Below, in pieces: positions 31,304 to 44,400 of a DNA stretch of 64,000 nt (its first letter is position 1; each line of letters opens with the position of its first letter). The position numbers and the translations under genes were made by a program. A model generated the notes under the pieces. The model worked only from the letters and a program-made list of their open reading frames with translations, made no database searches and was not told the origin of the DNA. Source of the stretch: Plectosphaerella cucumerina (lineage: Eukaryota > Ascomycota > Sordariomycetes > Glomerellales > Plectosphaerellaceae); the NCBI GenBank assembly GCA_020746995.1, contig JAGPXD010000003.1, positions 4,836,001 through 4,900,000 of the forward strand, written 5' to 3'.

Positions 31304-34300
31304 ATGGCTACCAGCGTCCTCCCCCAGAAGCGGGTGCTCGTCGAGGCATCGAGCGCGCGGCGCAACATCCCCGTGTCGCCGTCGGCCGCAAAGAAGCGCA
31401 AGGTCGAGTCCTTCTCCTCCTCTCCAGCCCCCCGTTTCGCCTCGTCGCAGAAGAACCCGAAGAACCAGCTGCTGTCGAGCCAGCCCAAGAGCGCCTTCGA
31501 ATCCGAGGTCCTCGAGAAGCTGAGCCAGGACATCACCGAACTCAAGCACAACAACGCCGAAAAGGACCAGGCATGGGACCGCCCGCCTCTGCCGCCCCTG
31601 GACCCGAAGGCCGAGAGCGTTTGCTTCCAGCAGATTGAGGCTGAGGAGGGTACCCTTCATGGTGGCCGTGCCACTGTCAAGCTCTTTGGCGTCACCGAGA
31701 AGGGCCACTCGGTCATGCTTCATGTCACCGACTTCAAGCACTACCTCTACCTCGCAGCACCGCCCTCCTTCCAACCGACAGACTGCAATGCCTTCAAGAC
31801 ATACCTCGAGACGCAAGTCGCCCAGCATGCTCCCGTCGTCTACTCGATATCCATGGTCATGCGGGAGAACATCTACGGCTTCCAGGGCAATGTCAAGACG
31901 CCCTACCTCAAGATCACGCTTCATGACCCAAAGTTCATTCCCAAGGTCCGGGCCAAGATTGAGACAGGTCAGGCCAACTGGAAGGGCCTGTGGAATGGTG
32001 TCGAGGGCGGCGTCATGACCTTTGACAACATCCAATACGTTCTGAGGTTCATGGTCGATTGCAAGGTAAGATCAAGAGGCAACCCGCTCTCAACATGATG
32101 ACACAAGCTGACATACTGCTACAGATTCATGGAATGTCCTGGGTGGAGGCCCCCGCCGGCGCCTACAAGCTGATCCCCGAAGCGATGCGTCAGTCCAACT
32201 GCCAGATCGAAGCCGAGATCAACTACATTGACCTTGTGGCTCACGAGCCAAAGGGAGAGTGGTCCAAGATGGCTCCCCTCCGCATCCTGTCCTTTGATAT
32301 CGAGTGCGCTGGTCGCAAGGGTATCTTCCCCGAGCCTAACATGGACCCCGTCATCCAGATCGCCAATGTCGTCACGAGATATGGAGAGAAGAAGCCCTTT
32401 GTCCGCAACGTCTTCTGTCTCGACACTACAAGTTCCATCGTCGCGACCCAGATCCTTGAGTTCTCCGACGAGAAGCAGATGCTCAGCTCTTGGCAGCAGT
32501 TCATCCAGACTGTCGATCCCGACCTGATCATCGGCTACAACATTGCAAACTTCGATTTCCCCTACCTCCTAGACAGAGCCAAGCACCTCAAGGTCAAGGA
32601 CTTTGAGTACTGGACGCGACTTCCCAGTGTGCCTTCGAGGGCCAAGGACTCCAACTTCTCCAGCAAGCAGATGGGCAACCGCGACTCCAAGGCGACCAAC
32701 ACCAACGGTCGCCTGCAGCTTGATCTGCTGCAGCTCGTGCAACGTGACCACCAGCTTCGAAGTTATACCCTCAACTCTGTGTGCTCCCAGTTCCTCGGAG
32801 AACAAAAGGAAGATGTCCACCACACGATGATCACAGAGCTCTTCAACGGTACCCCCGAGTCCCGGCGCCGTCTCGCCCTGTACTGCTTGAAGGACGCCTA
32901 CCTACCACAGCGCCTGATGGACAAACTATCCTGTCTGGAGAACTACACTGAGATGGCAAGAGTCACGGGTGTCCCCTTCAACTTCCTGCTATCCCGTGGT
33001 CAGCAGGTCAAGTTCATCAGCCAGCTGTTCCGAAAGGCGCTCGAGCAGAAACTGGTCATTCCGAACCTCAAGTCGGAAGCGAGCGACGAACAGTACGAGG
33101 GCGCAACCGTCATTGAACCGACGCGTGGCTTCTACGACGTGCCCATTGCCACACTCGATTTCGCGTCTCTGTACCCGAGTATCATGCAGGCACACAACCT
33201 GTGCTACACGACACTCGTGAACAAGAAGGCGATCGAAAAGTTCAACCTGGTCAAGGACGAGGACTACATCGTCACACCCGCGGGCGATACTTTTGTCACG
33301 ATCAAGAAGCGCAAGGGTCTGCTGGCGCAGATTCTCGAGGAACTGCTCTCTGCGCGTAAACAGGCCAAGCGCGAGTTGGCCGTCGAGACAGACCCCTTCA
33401 AGAAGGCCGTGTTGAACGGTCGTCAGCTCGCTCTGAAGATCAGTGCAAACTCCGTGTACGGTCTGACCGGTGCCACGACGGGCAAGCTGCCTTGTCTGGA
33501 GATCGCCAGTAGCACGACCAGTTTCGGACGACAGATGATTGAGAGGACCAAGGACGAGGTGGAGAAGAAGTACAACATCGCCAACGGCTACTCGCACGAC
33601 GCCCAGGTCATCTACGGTGACACGGATTCCGTCATGGTCAAATTTGGCACAAAGGACCTCGCCGAGGCCATGAAGCTCGGCGAGGAGGCGGCCGGGTTCG
33701 TCTCGTCGAAGTTCACCAAGCCCATCAAGCTCGAGTTCGAAAAGGTCTACTACCCGTACCTTCTCATCAACAAGAAGCGCTACGCCGGTCTGTACTGGAC
33801 CAAGCCGGAGAAGTATGACAAGATGGACACGAAGGGTATCGAGACGGTGCGACGAGACAACTGCCTGCTGGTGCAGACTGTGATCGAGAAGGTTCTCAGG
33901 ATGATCCTGATCGACCAGGACGTCAACGGCGCCCAAGAGTGAGTGAAGCCCATGTCCCCCTTCGAGTCACATGATACTGACCTCTCCCGCAGATACGTCA
34001 AGGACACCATCGCAGACCTCCTGCAAAACAAGGTGGACATGTCCAAGCTCGTCATCACCAAGGCCCTGACCAAAGACGACTACGCCGCGAAACAGGCCCA
34101 CGTCGAGCTCGCGCAGCGGATGAAGAAGCGCGACGCCGGCTCAGCCCCCGGCCTAGGCGACCGCGTGGCCTACGTGATGATCAAGGGCTCCGCCGGCGCC
34201 AAAAACTACGAAAAGTCCGAAGACCCAATCTACGTTCTCGAGAACAACGTCCCCATCGACACAAAATACTACCTCGACAACCAGCTCGCCAAACCCCTCG

Positions 34301-34734
34301 GCCGCATCTTCGAGCCCATCCTCGGCGAGACCAAAGCAAACTCCCTCCTCTCCGGCGCCCACACCCGCACAATCTCCGTCGCCGCCCCCACCGTCGGCGG
34401 CCTCATGAAATTTGCGAAAAAGACACAGACCTGCATGGGCTGCAAGAAGCCCCTGACGTCAAAGGACGAGAGCGCCGGCGCCGTCTGCGCCAACTGCGCC
34501 CCCCGCGCAGGGGAGCTGTACAAGAAGACCCTCGACAAGGTCTCGGACCTCGAGGTGCGCTTCGGCCGGCTGTGGACGCAGTGTCAGCGCTGTCAAGGCA
34601 GTATGCACTGCGAGGTCATCTGCAGCAGCAAGGATTGTCCCATCTTTTACATGCGCATGAAGGCCAAGAAGGATCTCGAGGACGCGGGCAAGGAGCTGAC
34701 GCGGTTTGATTTCGATCAGGCCATCATGTGGTAG
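31304..34734 (+). CDS. POL3: DNA polymerase delta catalytic subunit
   Basis: Three exons (31304-32065, 32125-33938, 33993-34734) give 1105 residues, the usual size. Seen: a basic N-terminus (AAKKRKVE, nuclear signal); exonuclease motif FDIEC (Asp312, Glu314); polymerase motif A DFASLYPSI (599-607); motif B KISANSVYGLTGAT; motif C YGDTDS (751-756); and the C-terminal CysA site (Cys 1006, 1009, 1024, 1027) and the 4Fe-4S CysB site (Cys 1056, 1059, 1069, 1074). Known: Pol delta makes the lagging strand and takes part in repair, bound to PCNA with Pol31 and Pol32. All catalytic residues are present. The first ATG is 31304; the open frame upstream has no ATG. It converges on the DUF3684 gene. Confidence 0.98.
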
Positions 34735-35142
34735 TGCGGCCTGCTTGTTGTGTTTTGCTGCATGGCGTTTTAGGAGTACACATTTGTATGCGGCGCGGAC
34801 AACGGCCTATTGTTCAAGTACGGGATATCATGCGAGTATCTACGCAAGGCTCACGGGGGACTTTTTATACAAGGGTAGTGCCACGAGCAAGTCTCAATCC
34901 TCGAGAAGGGTAACAAGAGGGGGGGAAATGCATTGATTGCTCCCCATTGAAAAGACAGGTCTTATGCCGATTCCATCCATGATGAATGGTCTATCTATAT
35001 GCTCAGAGCTCCGAAAACAAAATCCATGCAAGGACTGAGCGGAGAGAAAACGCACGAGAGAGCAGGTGGCTATGAGTCCCAAACGCCGAAACAATGATGA
35101 TGCCCATGTGCCAAGTTGCAGAGGGCCGACCGAAACGTCCGT
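34735..35142. other. Convergent 3' intergenic region
   Basis: About 410 bases between two stop codons facing each other; it should hold both 3' UTRs. No gene or repeat was seen. Confidence 0.45.
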
Positions 35143-38100
35143 CTAGCCAAAATTGTTGTATCCACGCGGTGGCGCCCTGGGTCCCCGATGTTCGTTTGTC
35201 GGACTATACGGCGGCGGCGCGCTCGTCGCCGTCGACGAGCTCCGTGAAGGTGCCGCGGCAACCATGGGCCGAGGAGCAGGCGCCTGGGGCTGAGTAGCGG
35301 CTGCTGCCGTCCACTGCGCGGTCTTCAGGACCATCTTCGCGAAGTACTGCTGGATAAAAGACTCGCTGCGACATGTTAGTTCAGTCTTCACTGCAACAGT
35401 TTGGGAACAGGGATAATACTCACGTGTAGTAACTGTGGTCCGAGTTGTGTGGCTGGACCAGGTTGTGCGCCAGCTCGTGAGCGAGCACAACCCACCACCA
35501 AATGGCGGCCTCGGACTTGGCCTCAGCTTGAGCGGCGCCAGCAGGGCCCTCGAGGCGCTTGGCGTGCAGCTGCAGGAAGAAGCGCAGATTGCAGAATATG
35601 CTGCCACTGCTGTTGAAGGCAATGGTTCCGCCGGCTTGGTCATGGAAGACGTGGATCACCTTGGGCGAGAGCGAGTAGACGCTGCCAACTTCGACGAGGA
35701 GGGCGGCGAAGGCGTTGATGGCGCCAATGTTGGCGGAGAGGAACTTGCTTCCGTCCTTCGCCATGTCCTTCGCGACGAAGACCTTTACGCCGTTGGCAGC
35801 CTCAGCGATGAAACTGATATTGGCGGCGGGCGTACGGTCGCAATAAGTTGCCTGCTCCTTTACCTCGTTGACTGTTGGGGGCGAGAAGAGGTGGTTGGAG
35901 TCGTGAGATCGCGTCGACTGGATAGCGTTGAGGAGGTTCTGATGCACGGTCGCTGGGTTGGTGACCCTGCCATCGTCTGCCCCTGAGCTAGAACCACCGC
36001 CAGTATTGACTGGCGGCTTTGCGTCATCGTGCGCCGGCTTGTTGTCAATGAACTTCTGCAGATGCTCGCTCTCGTCTTGGTGGCTGCTGCTCGGGTTGTT
36101 CTCAAAGCCAAGACGACGCGACAGGTTCGAGAACAGTCCAGTGCCTCGCTTGGACTGCTGCGGCGGCGGGAGCCGGTGAGACTCCTCGGGGCTGTCATTA
36201 CCAAACGAGCCGGGCATCGACGGCGTCGGCTCCGGCGTCATGGCCGCTTGCCTGGCAGCCTCAGCGGCCTTAGCTTGCTGGGACCATTCCTGCTCGTGCT
36301 GTTTTATCCGCTGTTGCTCGGCCTCCAAAGCTTGTCGTCTCTCCTCATCGGCAATGCGAGCCTCTGCCGCCTTTGCCCTCAGGATACGGTCGACGTTGTA
36401 CCCGCGCGCCCTCAGGCCGTAGAGGTCGAGCGTCAAGAACGGCTCGAAGAAGAAGTAGGCCTGTTGACTGGGCCTGGTCAAGATGTGTTGACAGATGGCC
36501 TGTCCAACCTGGTACATGTCGGTTTTGCTCTCGGCCGAGATGTACAGAACCCAACCGTTCCTTGTCATTGCGCCCGCCGCGGATCTCTTCTCCGTGTGGA
36601 TCTGATTGTGCCCCTTCAGGGACCGGCGGAGCGCGAGCGACCGCACAATCTCGACATTCAGGTTCTTTTCGAGCCACTTGGCGTCGTGCTTCACGATGTC
36701 CCTTCTGTAGGCGCTGTACTCGTGGAGGAAGATCTTTGTGCGCTCTAGCACGTGCTTGTGCAGCTTCACCGCGGCGTCCTGCTTCTCGACGTGTGGACCG
36801 ACCCTAGCTTGGTCCTCGACGAGGTCGCTCAGCTTCTGGGCACCGAGTGCGATGTAAAAGTCCTCGAGCACCTCATCCTCAGGCGCGGTGACGAGATACT
36901 CCTTGAAGAGCCTGTAGCTAATGATATCATCCTGGACGACGATCTGGCTAGCAGAAGCGAGATGGAACTGCTTCATCGGCGTGTCATCCTCGTCCTCGAC
37001 ATCGATCAACTTATTCTGATTCGGCGAGATGATCTCCCGCGCAGCAAGAAGGAATGGCGCAGACCGCATGGCCTTGAGGAGCACCTTGTCCCTCTTGAGT
37101 GTCGCAAAGCTTTCCGCCAAAATCTTGAGTAGCGCCATGTACTTATCCGGGCTCTGTAGAATGCTCAGCAGGCGAGCCGGTTCGTTGCAGGCCAGCTGGG
37201 CCAGCTCCGACTTGGTAGGCTCTGACTTTGCGCCGCACTTGAACAGGAAAGAGTTGGCATCCTTTCCAAAGTCGACAAAGTCGAAAATCTCGCCGTACGT
37301 CGTCGAGGTGCCCAGGTAGCACCGCACAGGGCTGATGAAGACAACACTGCTTTCGCGAGAGCTGCTCCCCTTCTCGTTCGCCGCCAGGCTGTTGCGGTTT
37401 TGCCGGAAGACGGGCACGATGGGCGCCTCCTTGAGCCTGGCAAAATTCGCTGCTCCCATATCCGGACCGCGAAGATCAAAGTAAGAGAACAGCTTCACTG
37501 CCGTAGCATGATCCTGTGGCGGGCGGGCCAAGAGGCGGGAGACACACTCCGTGATTGGTGGCTCCTTCAGGACGCCAAACTTGTCTGCGTGGGGGTGCAA
37601 ATCAGTCCGGAGGATGCTGAAGCCTAGAGCTGCCGCGGCTGGGTTGGTAAAGCACTGCGACGGCGGCACAAGCTTCGTCTCCTTACTGCCCTGGAGGGGA
37701 AGGATCGCCTTGGGGGTTGCGGCGATGCTGTGAGCCGCATACCCGTTGAGGTGATGGTTGGCAATGAAGTAGGTCATCGACTGGACCCTCAGCTGCTCGT
37801 CCTTTGACGCCATCATGTCCACGAGCTCCTGAACGTTAGGGTACGGCCGCAAGCCGAGGCCAGCAAGGAAACGACCCTCGGGGCTGCTGGACAGTAAGCT
37901 ACCAGGAGGACCAGGCCACTGCAGGATCGGGAGCCCCAGCGCTCGGAGCGTGTCCTGGGGTTGGAAGAGCTCAGAGACCTTGTAGAGCTGAGTGATGCCC
38001 TTCGTAGGCTCCAAACCCTTGGGGCCAGCCTCTGCAGGACAGATGCGGGACTCACGGAGCTTCTTAAGATCGGCAAATGGAATATCATCTCGGACAGATG

Positions 38101-40597
38101 CAAGGTACTTGATGAGCTCCATGTGGCTCCACCGCTTTTGGCCATCCTCCGCAGATGGACTCAGCAGCCGCGTGAAGATGGTGTCGAGGTCGACCGTCTT
38201 GCGCACGCCGAGGGCCTGCAGGAACTTCTCCTTGAGCTTCTGACAGTTTTGGATGACTGGCAAATCGTCGAAGAGCTTGACAGTGGGGAAGAAGGCCTCA
38301 GACGGCTTCTTCATGCCCATTTTGGTCGGCAGGACTGTGTGCGACTGAAGGAGGGTGATGACGGTGTTCTTCGGGGTCTGCTGCAGGTTGTCCCACGCCT
38401 TGGACAGGACGGTAAGGATCTTGAGAGCAAACTCGGGTGACGTCGTCATGTTCTGGGCTTCGGGCTTTTCCGACAGAGACACGAGCTGGAACCTAAGCCA
38501 AGGCACTATCTCCAAGGGCTCCCACCCAAGCGCCTGCAGCTCCGTCGGCGATCGTCCGCTGGTAAAGGCGTGCGGAATTGTCGTCGGCGGCAGTGGGACG
38601 GTAGGGGGGATCATGTTGACGACCAGGTAGTTCGTGATGGAACCAAGGGTGATGATGTCGCCCGAGCTTCCGTCATCGTCACCAATGGTAGCGACGGCAA
38701 CGTCGAGCAGCTTGGACTTGCTCGCGTGGTCCAGCTCACCGGTGATGGCCCTCTTACCTGCCCAAGCAATGAAGTTGATGAGCTGCTCGCGGTTCATCGC
38801 CTTGGTCTCGAGCTCCTGGCGGACATCTTCAACCGTGATGGGGTTGATGAGGCCAAAATCGATCAACTTCTTGACGAACGGGCCCTGCTTCAGCTCTGGA
38901 GGAACCACGGGGATGCTGTCGACAAACTTGCTCATTTCCTCAGAGCCGATGCGGACCTTTGTGGTGTCGAGGACGCCGCGCGAAGAGTAAACCTCGATGG
39001 AGGCACGCCTGTATGATGTCCAGAAGGCCTCTTCGATGATCTGCGCCACCTGGCCGCTGGGCGTCGAGTCGCGGAAAGAAAAGGTCTTGAGGATATGCAT
39101 CGCTTCCGGCATAAACTTTGCAACGTCATTGTTGGTTATCGTGGCCCCCTTGGCGATAGATCGCAGCAGTTTCGCATTCAGTTCGTTCATCTCATCGACG
39201 AAAGCCAGCCTCGTCATGATGCCGGCCGCGCGGAGCATCTCGATATTCCATGTTCGGACCCAACGCGCATTCAGGTCGATGGCCTCACGCTCGACTGTGG
39301 GGATGACAGACTGTGCCGAGATGTGCATGCCGGCGCCGGTGGTCTGCGTTGTCGGGAAGCCGATGAAAATGCGACCGCCAGGCTTCTTGCTGGGAAGGAC
39401 GGAAGCGAAAACATCGGCAGACTTTGTAATTGAGCCGCTGTTGGCGCTCTCGGTCGCCTGTGCCTCATCGTAAGACGAGGTGAGGATAGCAATCTTGGTC
39501 GTCTTTGGCGGCGGCTTCTTGGTGGCTCGCTCAAGCTCCGTGGCGAAGGCGCTCGCGACCTTTGTCTTAATGGAGGCGGCGGTAACACGCAGGAAGATAG
39601 ACGATGTCGACTGCTTGGTGACATCCTCGGCAATGGCCTCCTGAACCTGTGCTTCCTCTTTGTGTGCCTTGCCCCTCAGACCCGCCTGCGAGGCCGTCGA
39701 CGTCAGCCGCGAGAAGAAGCTGCGAAGAGATGGAACCTCGGCGCCGACGCCGTAAGAGTCTGACTGCTTGCTGGTGCTACTAGCGGTAGGCTTCCAGCCT
39801 ATCACGCCCATAAAAGCAGCGTCGATCTGAGTGCTTGTCCGATCGACAGCGCTGACGGTCATGAGGCCGTCTCTCGTCTTAGTCTCGAGGTCTCTGGGAA
39901 TGGGAACCTCGACACTGGGCGAAGCCTTCTTGTGCAAGGCCAGGATCCGATAGTCATCAATCCAGAACTCAACGTGCTGCAGGGCCACGAAGGTCAAACT
40001 TGTAGCGAGGAACTGACTGACGGACAGCAGGTTGGGTAGAGGAGTCGTCGTATTTCTGTAGTCCAGAACGAAGGCCGTCTCACGGCTGCTCTGCTCGGCA
40101 GGCAATACCGTCTTCTTGGTGAAGAGGGCGTTGCCTTTCCAGTAGAAGGCCATGGCTTCGTCGCCGGAGCTGACAAAAGGCTCCTCGCAGTCGGCGAAGA
40201 CGCTGTAGAAGCCGACGCCAAAGGCACCGATCTTGGTCTCGTCGGGGTTGCCCTCGGCGATCCTCTTGAGCCTGCCCCAGTCTGTCTTTGTAAAGGGTTG
40301 GCCATCGTTCTGGACGACGAGCCGCCGCAGTGTGTGGTTTGTGATGATGTGCTTGAGGATTTCGGATCGGTTCGTCGTGTTCGGGAGGGGTACCGACGTC
40401 GAGGGTAGTGTCTCCCACTTGACCCTGACAGTGGTTGCCTGAGCGTCGGCGGCGTTCTGGATGAGTTCTCGTAGAGTTGTCCATTCGCCGGAGTATCGAG
40501 CCAGAACTTTGTCGATAAGTGCTCGCGTATCGACAGTGACAGCCTCCTCGTCAGCGCCGTCCCGCATCGCCGCCGCCCGCAGCTTGGAATAATCCAT
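35143..40597 (-). CDS. Giant HSP90-like (sacsin-type) ATPase with DUF3684 and a C-terminal HELAH motif
   Basis: Two exons (35424-40597, 35143-35365) give 1798 residues. Seen: a GHKL ATP-binding region at the N-terminus with the N-box ELIQNAADAQ (44-53), VVQNDGQPF (G1, about 95-102) and IGAFGVGFYS (G2, 123-132); a very long middle with no other named domain; a Gln/Glu/Ala coiled coil near residue 1430; and WWWVVLAHELAHNLVQPH near the end, with HELAH at 1707-1711, followed by a Pro/Ser-rich tail. Known: the Pfam DUF3684 family couples an Hsp90-like ATPase fold to a large region of unknown role. The HExxHx5H pattern resembles a zinc metallopeptidase; a catalytic role is inference. The only intron falls 14 codons after HELAH. 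The start MDYSKLRAAA was preferred to an upstream in-frame codon at 40648 because it lies just before the conserved fold. Confidence 0.9.
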
Positions 40598-41456
40598 GCT
40601 GAAGGCTGGCCTGTGGGTATCTGAGGTAGGATATCGGCCAACTGTCAAAACAGGGCAAGTCTATGTCGTAGACGGCCAGAACAAAGTTGGTATATAGGAT
40701 GGAAGGTCGGGGGTGTCCGGTGGTAGGTCGGCCGGTTCGTAGGTCTGTAGGTGAGGAAGTTGAGAGGTGTTGTTTGTGTTGTCGGTTAGGTGCAGTCGCG
40801 CGGGAAGACGGAAGGAGTCAGGAAAGGCTGAGACAAATGCTTGGACCAACGACAAACGCAGCGCATGAAAGACACGCAAACCGAGGCAAGACCATGTAAG
40901 CCTGACTGAAAGTCTAAATCGGCTTGCGAAAGTGCAACACAATGTCAGAACGTTCTTGTCCCAGGGACGGAGTTTGGCGCAGGTGCGACGGACTTAGGCT
41001 CTCGATGATGCCGCCACCAGAAGGCTGCAACATTGCGCAGCTCCACTGGACTGCCGAGGACCCCTGGGTGGGGTACCTTCGGTGTACCTGGCGGGCCTAG
41101 CCAAAGCTGTCCAGCGCTAGCGCCACCTAGCCAGGGCTCTCCTGGCTGATTCTACAGCGCACCTGGTCACACTTGCGCGTCAGCCTTGCCGCTAGATGCA
41201 GCAGAGGTACTCAAGATGTACCGCCTCATCCAAACCTCTAATCTGCCTCGCCTTTCCAGTCCGACCTTCTTCCGCGCCTTATGCCGCATGTCTATTCACC
41301 GAAGACGCAGTTGGATAGTACAGCCCGCAACATATATTACAAAAAATACTTCTATGGTACAGCACACCTCCGTAGACTGATGTGCTCTATAACGCGTCCC
41401 AAGCATCAAACTCCAGTCGCCCATCTCGTCTCCCACGGCACACGCAGCCACTTTGT
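40598..41456. other. Intergenic, promoter of the DUF3684 gene and 3' end of SEC16
   Basis: About 860 bases upstream of the DUF3684 gene and downstream of SEC16, both on the minus strand. Purine-rich (G/A) on the plus strand near 40.7 kb. No gene seen. Confidence 0.45.
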
Positions 41457-44400
41457 CTACTTGGCCATGACATCGACATAGCGACCGCCCCTCTTGGGCT
41501 TCTTCGCGCCCGCCTTGCGCGGCCCGGCCGCCCCGATCAGGTCGTCGATACTGCTGGCGTTGCTCATGCTCGTCGCCGGCCGGCTTGGGGGCCGGCTCGG
41601 GGGCGCACCGAGACTTGGGGGAGCGCCGAGGCTCTGGGTCGAGGCGGACCTGCCCATCGCCGGGGCACCAGCGGGAAGTCCCAGGCTCTCCTGTGATGGT
41701 GGCTTGGCCAAGTTGGACATGGGAGGACCGGTTGGGGGCCGAGGGGGCCCGCCAGGCGGTGCGCTCGCCGGAGCACCCGGCGGCGGCGGTGTGCCGGCGT
41801 TGGACCGTGGCGGCGGCGGTGTCGCTGTCTTGGCCTGAGTCTGGTCCGCTCCGCCCTTCTTGTTGACCCATCGCTTCAGGTCAGGATCGTACACGAAGCT
41901 GCTGGACTCGCCCAGCTTGGCCCTGATCGGCTTGTTGCCCTGCTGAGGCGCCGGCTCGGACGACGGCATGTCTCCCTTCTTGCCGCCCCACCAGCCAGTG
42001 AATCCCCAGCCCTTCTTGGCGGCCTGCTGCTCTGCGGCCCGCTTGGCTGTGTATGTGTAAGCGGGGGACAAGGAGGTCAAGGTCGAGTCGTCACGCTTAC
42101 CATCTTCCTCAGCGGCTTTCCTGAACATCTCTTCGTTCTCTTTGTCAATCTCAGACTTGGACTTCCCGTTGTTTGAAGGCGCCCGGAGAGCGGGAATGTC
42201 ATCTTCGTCGTCATCCATGAAGCTCTTCTTCTTGGGCTTAGGAGCATCGTCCTCCTCGTCCTCCTGCGTCGGTGCAGGGTCGGGATTGTACGTTGGTGGC
42301 TCGTACCCGTAGGGCTGGTAAGACGGCGCCTCGTACCCACCAGAAGACTCGGCCGGTTCGTCGGCTTGCGTCTCAGGGGCACTAGCGGGGACCAGTGAGG
42401 GCGGCTCATACCCGTAGGACGGCGTCTGGTAACCCTGGTCAGGAGGCTGGTAGCCCTGATCGGGCGTAGCGGGGGTCGCATCGACAGCAGCTGCAGGCGT
42501 TGGGCTCGCGACAGCATTGCCCGAGTACGGCATGTAAGAATTTGCGGCAGGCGGCTCCTCTGTCCGGGGCCCAGCCATGGACAGGGCATCAGGTTGTGAT
42601 GACGGGGGCGACGCTGGCTGCACCGGTCCATAGTTGTTGGGCGTGTACGACTGAGGCGTGTAGCCATGCCCACCGTATCCTCCGGTCTGCGAGTCAATCG
42701 ACGCACGCGGGGCTTCCGCAGGAGAATGTCCGTAGTCGTTGGAGACCCGGCGCGATGGCGCATATGAGGTCGGCTCGTAGGGGCTGGGAGCCTGGGCAAC
42801 GGCAGACGGCGCCTGCTGGCCTGCCATGGGTGCATACCGAGACGATGCTCTGGTAGCCGGTGCCGTGGGCGGTGCCGAAGTGGTAGGATACCCCGGAAGC
42901 GGTGTGTTGCCAGTGTTGTAAATGTCAAAGTTGGTCGTGGACGGCGAGGGGCTGATGGTGGGCGTGCCACCGGCGATCCTAGCGAAAGGTCCCGACTCCA
43001 CGCCGCCCTCGGCAACCTTGCCGGCGGCGTTCTCTTCGGCCTCGTCTCCAGCGACGAACTTGTTGAAACGGTTCCACATGCTATCCGAGACATTGTTGAG
43101 GCTGGGCTTGGAGATCCACGACGATGACTCGCCCTTGGGCGCCTGCTTGAGCCTGCGGCTCAGGTCGTCGACAGCCGCCTCGAGGATGGCGTGGTGGTAG
43201 GGCGACCTCTTGGTCTGTGCCGTCATGGACGACGCGATGGCTTCGCAGTACTGGAGAGCCTTGTCCCTGAATCCGTGCTCGGCCAGGGTCAGGGCATGCT
43301 GGAGCTTGTAGCCAGCCAGATGGGGGATGCCGGTCGACAGCTGGCCGCTGGCCAGAGAAAGACCGTACTCGAACACCTCGCTCAGCAGCAGAGCCTCGGT
43401 CTCCTTGCCAAACTGCTCGCCCTGGGTCTTGTGGTCCGCGCCCACGAGCACGAAGCTGGCGTTGGCGTCGTCGACCCCACCAAAGGCAGTCACCTTCCTG
43501 GAGAAGATGAAGCAGATGTGAGCGGCTTCCGCACGGCCATACGTGGCCAGCAGATTTCCCAAAGCGTTGATCGCCTTGATGTCGTCAGAGCTGCGGTTGC
43601 TCAGGATGAGACCCAGCGTCTCACGCCACTTGTCGAGGCCCTTCAGGGCATCCTGGACGGAACCAGCTGCTGACGTCGTGTTCATCAGCTGCATGCCCGC
43701 TCGTGCGTGACTCGGCACAAGCTCATCGATGCATTCCTCGTGGTTGCCCGAAAGTACCTTGTACAGCGCGGCAATGGACTCGTTGCTGTGCCCCGTGTAG
43801 TTGACCTCTTTCCGAACAAACTCCTCGGCGACCTTCTTGTACAGGTCAGGAGACACGGTGTGAGAGATGAGCATGGCGTGGCCCCATAGACGCTTGTCGA
43901 CCGCAGCCCAGACGGCCTTCTCGCGGTCGCCCTGGAGCAGGGCGTCCCTGATCACCTCGACAGCACCGGCATCCACGCCTTCAGACTGCATCTGCGTGGC
44001 AGCCGACGGGTCGATGCCAACGATGCCACCGCCGTAAAGCGAGCTCGCAGTCTGTTCCGAGCTGGAAGCAGGGGTGAGGATGTCCCGTACAGCCTTCTCC
44101 GCCGGCTCCTTGCCTTCAAGAACGCCATCGAATTCGATGAACGCCCTGAGCACCTTCCAAAGCAGCACCCGCTCGGTCAATCTCTTGACGTCATGAGACT
44201 GCGTCGATGGATGGCCAACAGGGGGCAGCTCCCTCTCCAGGCTTTCGATGCCGGCAGTTAGCCAGGCTACGGTCTCCTTCTTCTTCGCCTTGCCCTTGAG
44301 CGGTCCAGGGAATTTGGCCAGCCTCTCCTCGAGTGGAAGAACGTCCTTCACGGTCTTCAGATGGACCTCGCCGGGAGTGCGAATCATCATGGGCGCAGTT

